From: Pleurocapsa sp. FMAR1 | GTDB lineage: Bacteria > Cyanobacteriota > Cyanobacteriia > Cyanobacteriales > Xenococcaceae | Direction: 5' to 3' | Assembly: GCF_963665995.1 (NCBI RefSeq) | Contig: NZ_OY762512.1 | Span: 3,534,001-3,598,000 of the forward strand | Length of the DNA: 64,000 nt | In this document: piece by piece, positions 56,288 through 64,000 of the stretch | How the letters are laid out: the number at the start of each line of letters is the position of its first letter | Numbering within the stretch: the stretch's first letter is position 1 | Translations under genes and position numbers: made by a program | The notes under the pieces: generated by a model | What the model was told of the DNA's origin: nothing | The model's input: only the letters and a program-made list of their open reading frames with translations | Database searches by the model: none

Positions 56288-57001
56288 ATGTCGCTCATCG
56301 CCATGACAGCAGATACAGCTATAAGTAAGTTTTGGACTTTAATTTCTGGGGTAATGCTCTTAAATAAGGAAACTTTTGAACTAATTAATAGTTTACCTTT
56401 AGGCTTGATTGCCAGTATTTTAGTAGTTTTGTTAGCTGGACTGTCTCAAACTTCTGGTCAAAGCGTGATGCTGTTTATTAATCGAGTGCGTCCACTGCGG
56501 TTTTTGCTCTCAATAGCGATCGCAGCAGTTTTATTTGTCTTTAACTACAATTTTTGGGTTTTAAGCACTTGGTTAGTTGCGGGCTGGTTATTTGGGGCTA
56601 ATTTGTCTCTAGTAGAAATTGTCAAAACTTTAGGGTTTAGCTACGCGCCTTTATTGTTAGGTTTTTTAATAATTATTCCCTATTTTGGGATGCCAATTTT
56701 TATTGTGCTGTCAATTTGGACATTAATGGCGATCGCCATTGGTTTAGGCGCAATTTCTGATTTAGGTATATGGCAGGCTTTTGAATGCTGTCTTGGAGGC
56801 TGGTTGGTACTGCAACTTTCTCAGCGCGTTTTTGGTAAGGCGATCGCTCGTATTACGAGTAGAATAGTTGATTGGGTTGCAGGAGTTAAGCTTATTACCG
56901 AAGCCGATTATTTAGAGCAAATGCTTTACAGTGGATTACCTATTCCTCCCGATCCGACCAATATTCCTAATTTACTTGGGGAGAAATCAGAAGAATCGTG
57001 A
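56288..57001 (+). CDS. Yip1-domain-like membrane protein
   Basis: A 237-aa protein with about five hydrophobic helices: LGLIASILVVLLAGLSQTSG, RFLLSIAIAAVLFVFNYNF, LSTWLVAGWLFG, YAPLLLGFLIIIPYFGMPIF and VLSIWTLMAIAIGLG. The pattern matches the Yip1 domain. The C-terminal cytoplasmic tail ends EADYLEQMLYSGLPIPPDP. The next gene starts inside its stop codon (GTGA overlap). Role unknown; the two probably work together. Confidence 0.7.
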   Translation: MSLIAMTADTAISKFWTLISGVMLLNKETFELINSLPLGLIASILVVLLAGLSQTSGQSVMLFINRVRPLRFLLSIAIAAVLFVFNYNFWVLSTWLVAGWLFGANLSLVEIVKTLGFSYAPLLLGFLIIIPYFGMPIFIVLSIWTLMAIAIGLGAISDLGIWQAFECCLGGWLVLQLSQRVFGKAIARITSRIVDWVAGVKLITEADYLEQMLYSGLPIPPDPTNIPNLLGEKSEES

Positions 57002-59874
57002 GTAAACAATTTTTAACCAGAAGTGCGTTAGTTGTATTAGCATTAGCCATAGTTATTTTCTTGTCTCCTGCAAATGCTTGGTGGGTGCAGTGGTATGTTT
57101 TTCTGCACGCTGAGTTATTAAATTTGCTTTTGGACGGGGGCAGAATTATTGGTATTGCCCTAGTGTTGGCAGGTTTAATGGCACCCTTTGAAGCTTTGGG
57201 TTGGTGGGCTGGATGGTACGGTGGCGATCGCGATACGCTTACTTTACCTACTAAAAGTACTCAATTCCCAATTATAAAAGTAGCTTCTACAAGAATACAG
57301 TATGTAGTTTATCTTGATGGCATTGGCAAAAGCTCGTTCAAATATTCCTTTCGGGTAAAAAAATTTTTGCAACAGCTAGAGGAATCTTTACCAGAAGAAA
57401 ATTATGTTCTGATCAAAAACATTATTCCCTATTCAGTAATCAATCTCCCCTTAACTATTGGTAGACCTTTAGGTTCAGTTTGGCAATGGATCGAACGCAC
57501 CACTACGTTTGGAGTACTAAGAGTGCTAATCTTGTTACGCAATATGTTTCAAGTGGCGGTATCCGTAGATAGTCGCTATGGTCCGATATACAATCGCGGT
57601 ACAGCACAAATAATTATCGATCGCCTGTTGGCAAGAGGTTATCAACCAGGTAGCGGGGCTTTAATTACTCTTATTGGCTATAGTGGTGGCGGACAAATAT
57701 CTTTGGGCGCAGTCCCTTATATCAAAAAGGTCTTAGCTGCGCCGATTGACGTGATTTCTTTAGCGGGGGTAATTAGTGGTAACAATGAAGTGGCACAGGT
57801 AGAACATCTCTATCATTTAGTGGGCGAAAAAGATCGAGTAGCCCGCTTTACTTCTTATCTGTTTCCTCGAAGATGGTCAATCTTTACTTGGTCGAATTGG
57901 AATCTGGCTAAAAGTCGCGGTGAAATTAGCTTTATCTCTTTAGGGAAAGTGGGGCATGATTCTACCAAGGGTCCATTGAGCGAAACAGCTATATTTGCCG
58001 ATGGTAGCAATCATTTAGCCAAAACCCTAGAAATTATTTTACGTATTTTAACTCGTACTGATGGTCAAGAACCCTATCCTGCTGCCGTTGCCGATTATAA
58101 ATCATTTGCCTCAAAGGTGGTTAGTGACTATGCCAACTACGTTAAAGCAGATTTTAATCAGCCTGATTATTATCCTCTTAAGCAATCTTATTCTCAAGAA
58201 TATTTGCCCGTGGGTGAATGGCTAGGACGTTTAATTTTACCAGATGTTAGCGAACGATCTCGTGTTGGTGGAGTGTACTTAGAAGTACACCACGCACCAG
58301 AATCCGATCGCGATTTAATCGGCAAAAAGATATACTTGCGTTGGAGCGATCGCCCTGACATTCAGGCTTATGTTAATCAGGTCAAAATTAGAATTGGCTT
58401 TTCTGAACAGGCTTATAAAAGTATCAATCAGGGTATAGTTCTGCCTATACGCTTAAACCACTGGCGACAGGTACAAACTTTAGAATCTTTGGCTGGTGCA
58501 AGACCAAATGATGATGTGATGGTTGCGTTGAGTTCGGTCGAAGTAGTTAGAGACTCTGACATTAGCTTATATGTTACTCGTGAACCGATTCTAATTACGG
58601 GGAAGTATTATGCTTTAGTAACTATTACTAAGTTATTTCCTAATAATTACGCTGTCGTCCGTCATTACAATTCTGCATCTAAGCAGTTTGATGGAAAAGA
58701 AGACACTGTTTATTTCCCCCAGGTAGTAAAGGATCGCCAGGGAGTTTTACCCGCTACCGCTAACCAGATTACCGAATCTCCTTTAAATAAGACAGGATGG
58801 TATATCTATGGCGCAAAAAACCACCAGGGAATATTTACCGTCCAGGCGATCGCACCCCGTAGCTTGTTTCAACTACAGCCAGCTAAAGTTATTTCTGGAC
58901 TGCACAAAACCACTGACTATATCCACAATCAATATTGGCAAGGAGTAAAAGAAAAAAAAGGTCAGATCGATTCAATTCTTTTAAATCCTCGCAACTTACC
59001 AGACACAGAATTAATTAACTCTTTTTCTGAAGGCGATCGCCTGTTAGTCTTACATACCTACGGCGGTATTGGCGGTAACAAGCGAGAATTTGCCCCATTG
59101 GGCATCTTTTTTGGACATTTTGCCTTTGGTTTAGCCAGAGTAATCCGTGAACCTCTTACCCAAGAACTTCGTTTCAAAATCGGCTATGCACAGGTTTATA
59201 CCCAGAACACAACGGGGATTATTGCAGGGAGTTTAGACTGGACAAACTTTGTAGGCGATCGCCAGTTTGGTTGGTTAGGCAGTCGTCCCATCACCGATAT
59301 TATAGTTAAGCTAGATGTTCTAGAAGAATACAATTTTGATGGCCTGCGTCGCTTTCCCCTCAACGCCTTAGCATATCAACTAGATCGTATGATGGCGCGT
59401 TATCGTACTGGAGACGGTACGGGGGCAACCTTTGTCGGACCTGCTAACTCCTGTGTCCAAGATTCCTGTCAGGCTTTTTATCAGGCGATTAATATGACCC
59501 TAACTGAAATTGATAACAATGCCCAAATCAAAGACTGGATTGCAGCTAACCCCAACCATTCCCAAACTCAAAGACTAAAGCGTTTAGTCGTCCTCAATAA
59601 AGCTATCGAAGCCAAACTAGTTTCTTGGCAAACCCGCGCTGATTGGGTCGATCCGTATCAATCATTAATTGGTACTCGCCTAGAAGATCGTCCCGTAACT
59701 ACCGTAGTTAATGCTTTAACAAGCTGGCGATCGCTTTTACCCCGTTTAGCAAACGATGTTTTAGCCGAAATCTTCTTAAAACATGGTGCAAGTTTGTGGC
59801 TACTGCAAACCTATCAAATAGGCGGTTGGGATGAAGATATCGAACCCATTGCGCCAACAAAATTATGGATCTAA
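56998..59874 (+). CDS. Large conserved protein with an alpha/beta-hydrolase-like nucleophile motif
   Basis: A 958-aa protein. The N-terminus has hydrophobic segments (ALVVLALAIVIFLSP and GRIIGIALVLAGLMA). From residue 95 a soluble domain begins QYVVYLDGIGKSSFKYSFRV, and LITLIGYSGGGQISLG (S229 in GYSGG) is a hydrolase nucleophile elbow, with PIDVISLAGVISGNNEV and KVGHDSTKGP further on. The C-terminal half has no motif I know. The start is GTG at 56998, overlapping the Yip1-like stop by 4 bases. I do not recognise a named family. The last 148 bases occur again at 60486-60633. Confidence 0.7.
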   Translation: MSKQFLTRSALVVLALAIVIFLSPANAWWVQWYVFLHAELLNLLLDGGRIIGIALVLAGLMAPFEALGWWAGWYGGDRDTLTLPTKSTQFPIIKVASTRIQYVVYLDGIGKSSFKYSFRVKKFLQQLEESLPEENYVLIKNIIPYSVINLPLTIGRPLGSVWQWIERTTTFGVLRVLILLRNMFQVAVSVDSRYGPIYNRGTAQIIIDRLLARGYQPGSGALITLIGYSGGGQISLGAVPYIKKVLAAPIDVISLAGVISGNNEVAQVEHLYHLVGEKDRVARFTSYLFPRRWSIFTWSNWNLAKSRGEISFISLGKVGHDSTKGPLSETAIFADGSNHLAKTLEIILRILTRTDGQEPYPAAVADYKSFASKVVSDYANYVKADFNQPDYYPLKQSYSQEYLPVGEWLGRLILPDVSERSRVGGVYLEVHHAPESDRDLIGKKIYLRWSDRPDIQAYVNQVKIRIGFSEQAYKSINQGIVLPIRLNHWRQVQTLESLAGARPNDDVMVALSSVEVVRDSDISLYVTREPILITGKYYALVTITKLFPNNYAVVRHYNSASKQFDGKEDTVYFPQVVKDRQGVLPATANQITESPLNKTGWYIYGAKNHQGIFTVQAIAPRSLFQLQPAKVISGLHKTTDYIHNQYWQGVKEKKGQIDSILLNPRNLPDTELINSFSEGDRLLVLHTYGGIGGNKREFAPLGIFFGHFAFGLARVIREPLTQELRFKIGYAQVYTQNTTGIIAGSLDWTNFVGDRQFGWLGSRPITDIIVKLDVLEEYNFDGLRRFPLNALAYQLDRMMARYRTGDGTGATFVGPANSCVQDSCQAFYQAINMTLTEIDNNAQIKDWIAANPNHSQTQRLKRLVVLNKAIEAKLVSWQTRADWVDPYQSLIGTRLEDRPVTTVVNALTSWRSLLPRLANDVLAEIFLKHGASLWLLQTYQIGGWDEDIEPIAPTKLWI
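59727..59874. repeat. 148-bp duplicated gene end, left copy
   Basis: The 3' end of the 958-aa gene from a HIP1 octamer (59727-59734) to the stop. It aligns without gaps with 60486-60633. About 17 of 148 bases differ, mostly at third codon positions, with four conservative or mild residue changes. Confidence 0.85.
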
Positions 59875-59914
59875 AGCGATTACGTCATACATTAAATCAC
59901 CAACGCCTAGTTAA

Positions 59915-60148
59915 TTAAGCATAAAGTAAACGACCTTTGGGAATAGGAATATTGCGACCTAATTCTTGTGCTGTTTCGATCCATTCTTGAATTACAATCT
60001 CTGCATTTGTCACTGCTTCAATATAAGTCTGACCAACATGCGGACAAGTCCTTTGTGCCATACATCCTGGTAATTCTGGAACTTCTACAATAAATGCTTC
60101 ATCGGATTCACTCCAATAAATGATTAATTCGTATTTAATTAACATCAC
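59915..60148 (-). CDS. hicB: HicB-family antitoxin (second pair)
   Basis: A 77-aa HicB protein: YELIIYWSESDEAFIVEVPE, PGCMAQRTCPHVGQTYIEAV, then the helix NAEIVIQEWIETAQELGR. It is encoded after hicA on the minus strand and overlaps it by 14 bases. Confidence 0.9.
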   Translation of the reverse strand: MMLIKYELIIYWSESDEAFIVEVPELPGCMAQRTCPHVGQTYIEAVTNAEIVIQEWIETAQELGRNIPIPKGRLLYA

Positions 60149-60394
60149 TATCTCCTAAACGATATTTAATAATGAGATTTCTAATTTGCTTAATCTGATA
60201 GCTTTTAGCCTTGCTATTTTTGGGCTGGATGTTTATTATTTCTTCTATATTATTCTCAGTGAAAATATAATGATCGCCTTTAATTCTTTCGGCAAATCCC
60301 AACTTTTTAATAGCTGGCACAATTCAGTAAATTTAATATTGTTATCAGATGTTCCTGAAAGAATTCTTTGTAGCAATTTTTCATATTTTCCCAT
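60135..60394 (-). pseudogene. hicA: HicA toxin gene with a frameshift
   Basis: The minus strand from the ATG at 60394 encodes MGKYEKLLQRILSGTSDNNI and KFTELCQLLKS. The frame then changes at a five-base T run (60304-60308 on the plus strand, A-run on the coding strand) to LGFAERIKGDHYIFTENNIE and ends at 60135. One added base would restore a typical HicA with the active-site histidine in GDHYIF. It is probably inactive, or the run was misread. Confidence 0.75.
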
Positions 60395-60485
60395 AATCCA
60401 ATTAGATCGACGATTGCCCTAATGAATAATGATTTCTAATAACTTAGGATGATACCTGTTATTGTAGATTATCTCAAAATAAAAA

Positions 60486-60633
60486 GCGATCGCTTTTACC
60501 CCGTTTAGCAAACGATATATTGGCTGAAATTTTCTTAAAACATGGCGCAAGTTTATGGCTACTGCAAACCTATCAAGTAGGTGGTTGGGATGAAGAGATT
60601 AAACCCATTGCGCCTACGAAGTTATGGATTTGA
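60486..60633. repeat. 148-bp duplicated gene end, right copy
   Basis: From a HIP1 octamer (60486-60493) to a TGA at 60631-60633 this repeats the end of the 958-aa gene, encoding SLLPRLANDILAEIFLKHGA and so on to APTKLWI. There is no start of its own. Together with 59727-59874 it brackets a 611-base insert holding only hicA and hicB. Confidence 0.85.
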
Positions 60634-60727
60634 AAAAGTCTAAAAATAATTTTATGATTAGGCATAATAACCAAGAGACTGATATGAGCTTAATAAGATC
60701 GCCTTCTAGTTAAAAATATATAATTTT

Positions 60728-61585
60728 ATGAATAATGATCACCATAATATCTCTGTTTTGGAGTCAAACTGGGATGGTATTAAAGTAAGATATTGCCACA
60801 TGAAGGCTACAGGGGATTTTGCTTGGGCAATGCCCCAAAATGGTATTAGTATTATTTTTGCACCACATGATCGCGCTACTTGGTCGGTGGACGGTGGAGA
60901 GAGTCAAACAACTCCTGTAACATCAGGTAGTGTTTTGATTCATTCTAATCGTAATTTCGTTTGGCATTATCGAGAAAAGAAGAGTGAATGGATTTATCTT
61001 GAGTTAGAACCGCAAATTTTGACGCGCATAGCTAAAGAGAGCAATTTATCAACCGATTTAGAAATCGAATATTGTGTATTGTTTGGCGATCCGACAATTT
61101 TACATTTAGCTCAATTGTTTAAAGCTGAAGTAGTAAAAAGCGGTGTCGCCGAGAAAATATACATAGAGTCGTTAAGAAATTTGTTAGCAGTTCATCTGGT
61201 TCGCAACTATAGCAGCATAGAGCGATCGCCAATAACCAAACAAATAACTGAAATAATTCGTCCTCTTAACCCTTGGCAGGTTAAGCAACTTCAAGACTTT
61301 ATTGAAGATAATATAGACCAAAAGCTAAGTATTGAAAAATTAGCGGCAATAGTTCATCTGAGTCAGTTTCATTTTGTTCGTGTTTTTAAAGAAGCTGTCG
61401 GCACAACTCCTCATCGCTATCTAATACAGCGTCGCATCGAACGAGCCAAAACTTTATTGACCGTGACAAGGCTTTCAGTACAGGAAATTGCTATTAGAGT
61501 AGGATACGTTAATATAAGTCATTTTACAAAGCAGTTTCGTAACTATGTAGGGGCAACTCCCGCAGTATATCGCCATAGTGTTTGA
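60728..61585 (+). CDS. AraC-family transcriptional regulator
   Basis: A 285-aa regulator. The C-terminal DNA-binding domain has two HTH motifs: KLSIEKLAAIVHLSQFHFVR and VQEIAIRVGYVNISHFTKQF, then the end GATPAVYRHSV. The N-terminal about 170 residues are probably a cupin-like sensor (FAWAMPQNGISIIFAPHDRA, TSGSVLIHS). The next gene is an aldo/keto reductase about 200 bases downstream on the same strand, a likely target, but no operator was verified. Confidence 0.9.
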   Translation: MNNDHHNISVLESNWDGIKVRYCHMKATGDFAWAMPQNGISIIFAPHDRATWSVDGGESQTTPVTSGSVLIHSNRNFVWHYREKKSEWIYLELEPQILTRIAKESNLSTDLEIEYCVLFGDPTILHLAQLFKAEVVKSGVAEKIYIESLRNLLAVHLVRNYSSIERSPITKQITEIIRPLNPWQVKQLQDFIEDNIDQKLSIEKLAAIVHLSQFHFVRVFKEAVGTTPHRYLIQRRIERAKTLLTVTRLSVQEIAIRVGYVNISHFTKQFRNYVGATPAVYRHSV

Positions 61586-61785
61586 AGCGATGAGCAATAT
61601 TAGAACATAAACCCGCAAGAAAAGAGTATCTTCTGGGCGATCATTTTCTATAAGCTAAGAGTAGCGGTACTAAATTGCTCAACTGCTCAGATTGAGAACA
61701 TCAGTTTTATCAAAGAGCAAAAAATATTAGTAGATAGTTTCAGTATCAAATAATCGTAGTTACATATTAAGGAGCAAATAACAAC

Positions 61786-62841
61786 ATGAAATACAAACTA
61801 CTTGGTAAAAGCGGACTAAGAGTGTCAGAATTATGTTTAGGCACAATGACCTTTGGAGAAGACTGGGGTTGGGGTGCATCAAAAGAGGAAAGTAAAAAGA
61901 TTTACGATGTTTTCCGTGAAGCTGGCGGTAATTTTATTGATACTGCCAATGTTTATACCAACGGTACTAGTGAAAAGTTTGTAGGCGAGTTTATTGCCAA
62001 TGAGAGAGATGCCATAGTTTTAGCAACTAAATATACAAATGGTTTAGGTGATGGTAATCCTAATGGTGCGGGAAATCAGCGTAAAAACATGGTACAGTCC
62101 GTTGAAGGCAGTCTCAAACGCTTAAATACTGACTATGTAGATGTTTTATGGCTACACATTTGGGACTTTATGACTCCTGCCGAAGAGGTTATGCGAGCCT
62201 TTGATGATTTGGTTCGAGCAGGAAAAGTATTGTATATCGGTATTTCTGACGCTCCTGCTTGGGTGGTTTCTCGTTGCAATACCTTGGCGGAGTTAAGAGG
62301 CTGGACGCAGTTTATCGGTTTACAGATTGAATATAGCTTAATTCAACGCACCTCAGAACGAGATTTATTACCAATGGCTCATACATTAGACATTGGCGTT
62401 ACAGCTTGGTCGCCTTTAGCTAACGGTTGGTTGACGGGTAAATATACTAACGGTAAAAATGATGGTGGTGATAAGCGATTAGAAAATGAAATGATGGAGG
62501 GGTTTGTTGATAAAAGCGATCGCAATACTGCCATCGCTCAAGAAGTTGACAAAGTAGCAGCACAAATAGACAAGAGTTCTTCTCAAGTGGCTTTAAGCTG
62601 GTTATTGAGCAAAGGCGTAATTCCCATGGTCGGCGCGAGAAAAGTTTCTCATGTGGAGGACAATCTTCGATGTGTCGATCTTAAATTATCTCCAGAACAA
62701 ATAAAACAGTTAGACGAAATAAGCCAAATCGAACTTGGTTTCCCTCACGATTTCTATAAAGCTGATCTAATCAGAAACTTTGTTTACAATGGCACGTTCG
62801 ATAAAATCTATAATCATCGCTATTCTCAGTTAACTAATTAG
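61786..62841 (+). CDS. Aldo/keto reductase
   Basis: A 351-aa NADPH-dependent oxidoreductase: MKYKLLGKSGLRVSELCLGT, GNFIDTANVYTNGTSEKFVG (catalytic Asp and Tyr), VLATKYTNG (catalytic Lys), DYVDVLWLHIWD (catalytic His), and WLLSKGVIPMVGARKVSHVE. A strong Shine-Dalgarno (AAGGAGC) lies 12 bases before the ATG. Substrate is unknown. Confidence 0.93.
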   Translation: MKYKLLGKSGLRVSELCLGTMTFGEDWGWGASKEESKKIYDVFREAGGNFIDTANVYTNGTSEKFVGEFIANERDAIVLATKYTNGLGDGNPNGAGNQRKNMVQSVEGSLKRLNTDYVDVLWLHIWDFMTPAEEVMRAFDDLVRAGKVLYIGISDAPAWVVSRCNTLAELRGWTQFIGLQIEYSLIQRTSERDLLPMAHTLDIGVTAWSPLANGWLTGKYTNGKNDGGDKRLENEMMEGFVDKSDRNTAIAQEVDKVAAQIDKSSSQVALSWLLSKGVIPMVGARKVSHVEDNLRCVDLKLSPEQIKQLDEISQIELGFPHDFYKADLIRNFVYNGTFDKIYNHRYSQLTN

Positions 62842-62999
62842 TCCTAAATGCGATCGGTTTTAACTTCTGACTTCATTCTTATCTATTACTCTAGCTAGAT
62901 GTATTAAAATCACTAGTTAATATCTAATGCACATAAGTATCTGGTTAAATAACAAGATTTGACCCGTATAATTTTCCAATAAATTTAAGCGAATTTCTT

Positions 63000-64000
63000 A
63001 TGTGGGCAACAATTCAATCTGTTCTCTGGTGGCTGTTTATTGCTTTTTTAGTCCTCAGCCTAGCTCTTTTCATTGGTTTTTATCTGCGGGGGGCATTTCG
63101 CGATCGCATTAACTACAAAGTAAAACACGCACCCCGCCCAGACGAGCCACAATTTCCTTTTACCCTTGCCAGTATTACCAATTCTTTTATGACCGATGGT
63201 GTTATTACAGATTTTTGGAATGAGCCTGATAAAATTCAACAAGCTCGTATAGATGCAATTAGCAAGGCACAACATACAATCGACTTTGAGACTTTCTTTA
63301 TGACTCCAGGAAAACGGGCAGATAATTTTGCCGTTGCCTTAGCAGAAAGAGCTTCTGCGGGGGTTGAAATTCGTCTGGTTGTCGATCATTATGGAACAAA
63401 AGACATATCAGACAATTATTGGCGACGTTTGCGGGGTGCGGGAGTAAAAGTCTCCTTTTTTAATCCTCCCAATTGGAAAGCTCCTTTAGATTATGCTGGA
63501 CGGACTCACCGCAAGCTACTATTGATTGATAGCCAATTTGGCTTAGTAGGTGGAGCGGGAATTTCCGATCTTTGGGACGGTATCGAAAAAAAAGATGATA
63601 CTCAGCCATGGTTAGATGTGGAGATGCGTATCGAAGGAGAAATAATTAGTATTTTAGAAGGAGTGTTTTGTCAACACTGGACGTTTGATGATGGCACAGC
63701 GGATTTGGGTAGGAATAAATTCCCGAATTTTAGTAATGGCAGGGAAAAAGATACAAGCGAAAAGCAAGACTCCAACCTAATGTTAGTTGTCCCAGGAGCA
63801 AATCCTCGAATCCGTTTCTCACCAATTCAGTCATTTAAATGCAACAGTATTCTCTGCGCTAGAAAAAGAATTTGGTTAGCTAGTCCTTATTTTCTTCCTG
63901 ATAACAACTCCATAGATATATTAGTTGCAGCCAAGCAAGATGGAGTAGATGTTCGCATTCTTACCACCAGCCAACGTAGCGATAAAAAACCTGTTTACTA
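63000..64000 (+). CDS. Phospholipase D-like / cardiolipin-synthase-type protein, 5' part
   Basis: The ATG at 63000 opens a frame that runs without a stop to the window edge (333 codons). The N-terminus has a membrane segment (LWWLFIAFLVLSLALFIGFY). The first HKD motif is HRKLLLIDSQFGLVGGAG and it is preceded by SKAQHTIDFETFFMTPG. The second HKD should lie beyond the edge after ASPYFLPDN. PLD-type enzymes here usually make cardiolipin or hydrolyse phosphodiesters. Confidence 0.85.
   Translation, partial: MWATIQSVLWWLFIAFLVLSLALFIGFYLRGAFRDRINYKVKHAPRPDEPQFPFTLASITNSFMTDGVITDFWNEPDKIQQARIDAISKAQHTIDFETFFMTPGKRADNFAVALAERASAGVEIRLVVDHYGTKDISDNYWRRLRGAGVKVSFFNPPNWKAPLDYAGRTHRKLLLIDSQFGLVGGAGISDLWDGIEKKDDTQPWLDVEMRIEGEIISILEGVFCQHWTFDDGTADLGRNKFPNFSNGREKDTSEKQDSNLMLVVPGANPRIRFSPIQSFKCNSILCARKRIWLASPYFLPDNNSIDILVAAKQDGVDVRILTTSQRSDKKPVY

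Overview
The window is cyanobacterial chromosome. Photosystem genes (psbA, psaC, psbH, psbN), a Tic20 homologue, Ycf66, an SbtA/SbtB-type bicarbonate transport pair, an apocarotenoid oxygenase and many copies of the HIP1 octamer GCGATCGC all point that way. The AT-rich intergenic DNA, heptanucleotide tandem repeats, Uma2 and HicAB genes and IS debris suit a large-genome unicellular, colonial or baeocyte-forming lineage. That last placement is inference; no marker here fixes the genus.

Layout. 1-9.7 kb is mostly housekeeping: the 5' end of psbA, cofG, tRNA-Lys, purB, a frameshifted small membrane gene, pdhB, a TldE-like gene with a cupin, then Tic20, glutathionyl-hydroquinone reductase, rsmD and sixA. 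9.8-14.1 kb holds a four-gene module: a long prokaryotic Argonaute with a complete DEDD tetrad and a Cas4-like Fe-S nuclease on the minus strand, facing an XRE repressor and an ImmA/IrrE-type metalloprotease. Two operator-like repeats lie between the halves. 14.2-25.2 kb carries a glycosyltransferase, a response regulator, a GyrA/ParC paralogue, a Uma2 gene, a TPR protein, a carotenoid oxygenase, prfC and a SelD-type flavoprotein domain without SelD. 25.2-25.9 kb is a GC-rich repeat block with an incomplete gene on each side.

26-28.2 kb looks like a small MarR regulon (aromatic-ring dioxygenase, truncated hydroquinone reductase, a 44-residue CDGSH protein) with matching operator-like palindromes. 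28.2-30.9 kb holds a pair of 120-bp repeats, tRNA-His, DUF4359, a cupin and an inositol monophosphatase. 30.9-36.1 kb is an accessory island flanked by direct copies of one gene junction. It contains a frameshifted Uma2 gene, two unknown genes interrupted by an IS630 and an IS1 element, and a HicBA pair. Conceptual removal of each IS restores the reading frame exactly. 36.1-56 kb returns to core genes: rseP, nth, CIA30 fusion, ycf66, sbtA/sbtB, rnz, a WecG-type transferase, a 7TM-HD phosphohydrolase, a GTPase, thrB, psaC, tRNA-Ser, tatA, psbH and psbN. 56.3-59.9 kb has a coupled pair of membrane and hydrolase-fold genes of unknown role. A second HicAB insertion follows, again flanked by a duplicated gene end. 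The window closes with an AraC regulator, an aldo/keto reductase and a phospholipase-D-type gene that runs off the edge.

The best candidates for follow-up are the Argonaute module and the two HicAB-linked insertions bounded by 110-150 bp duplications of host gene ends. All calls come from reading the sequence; no database search was run.
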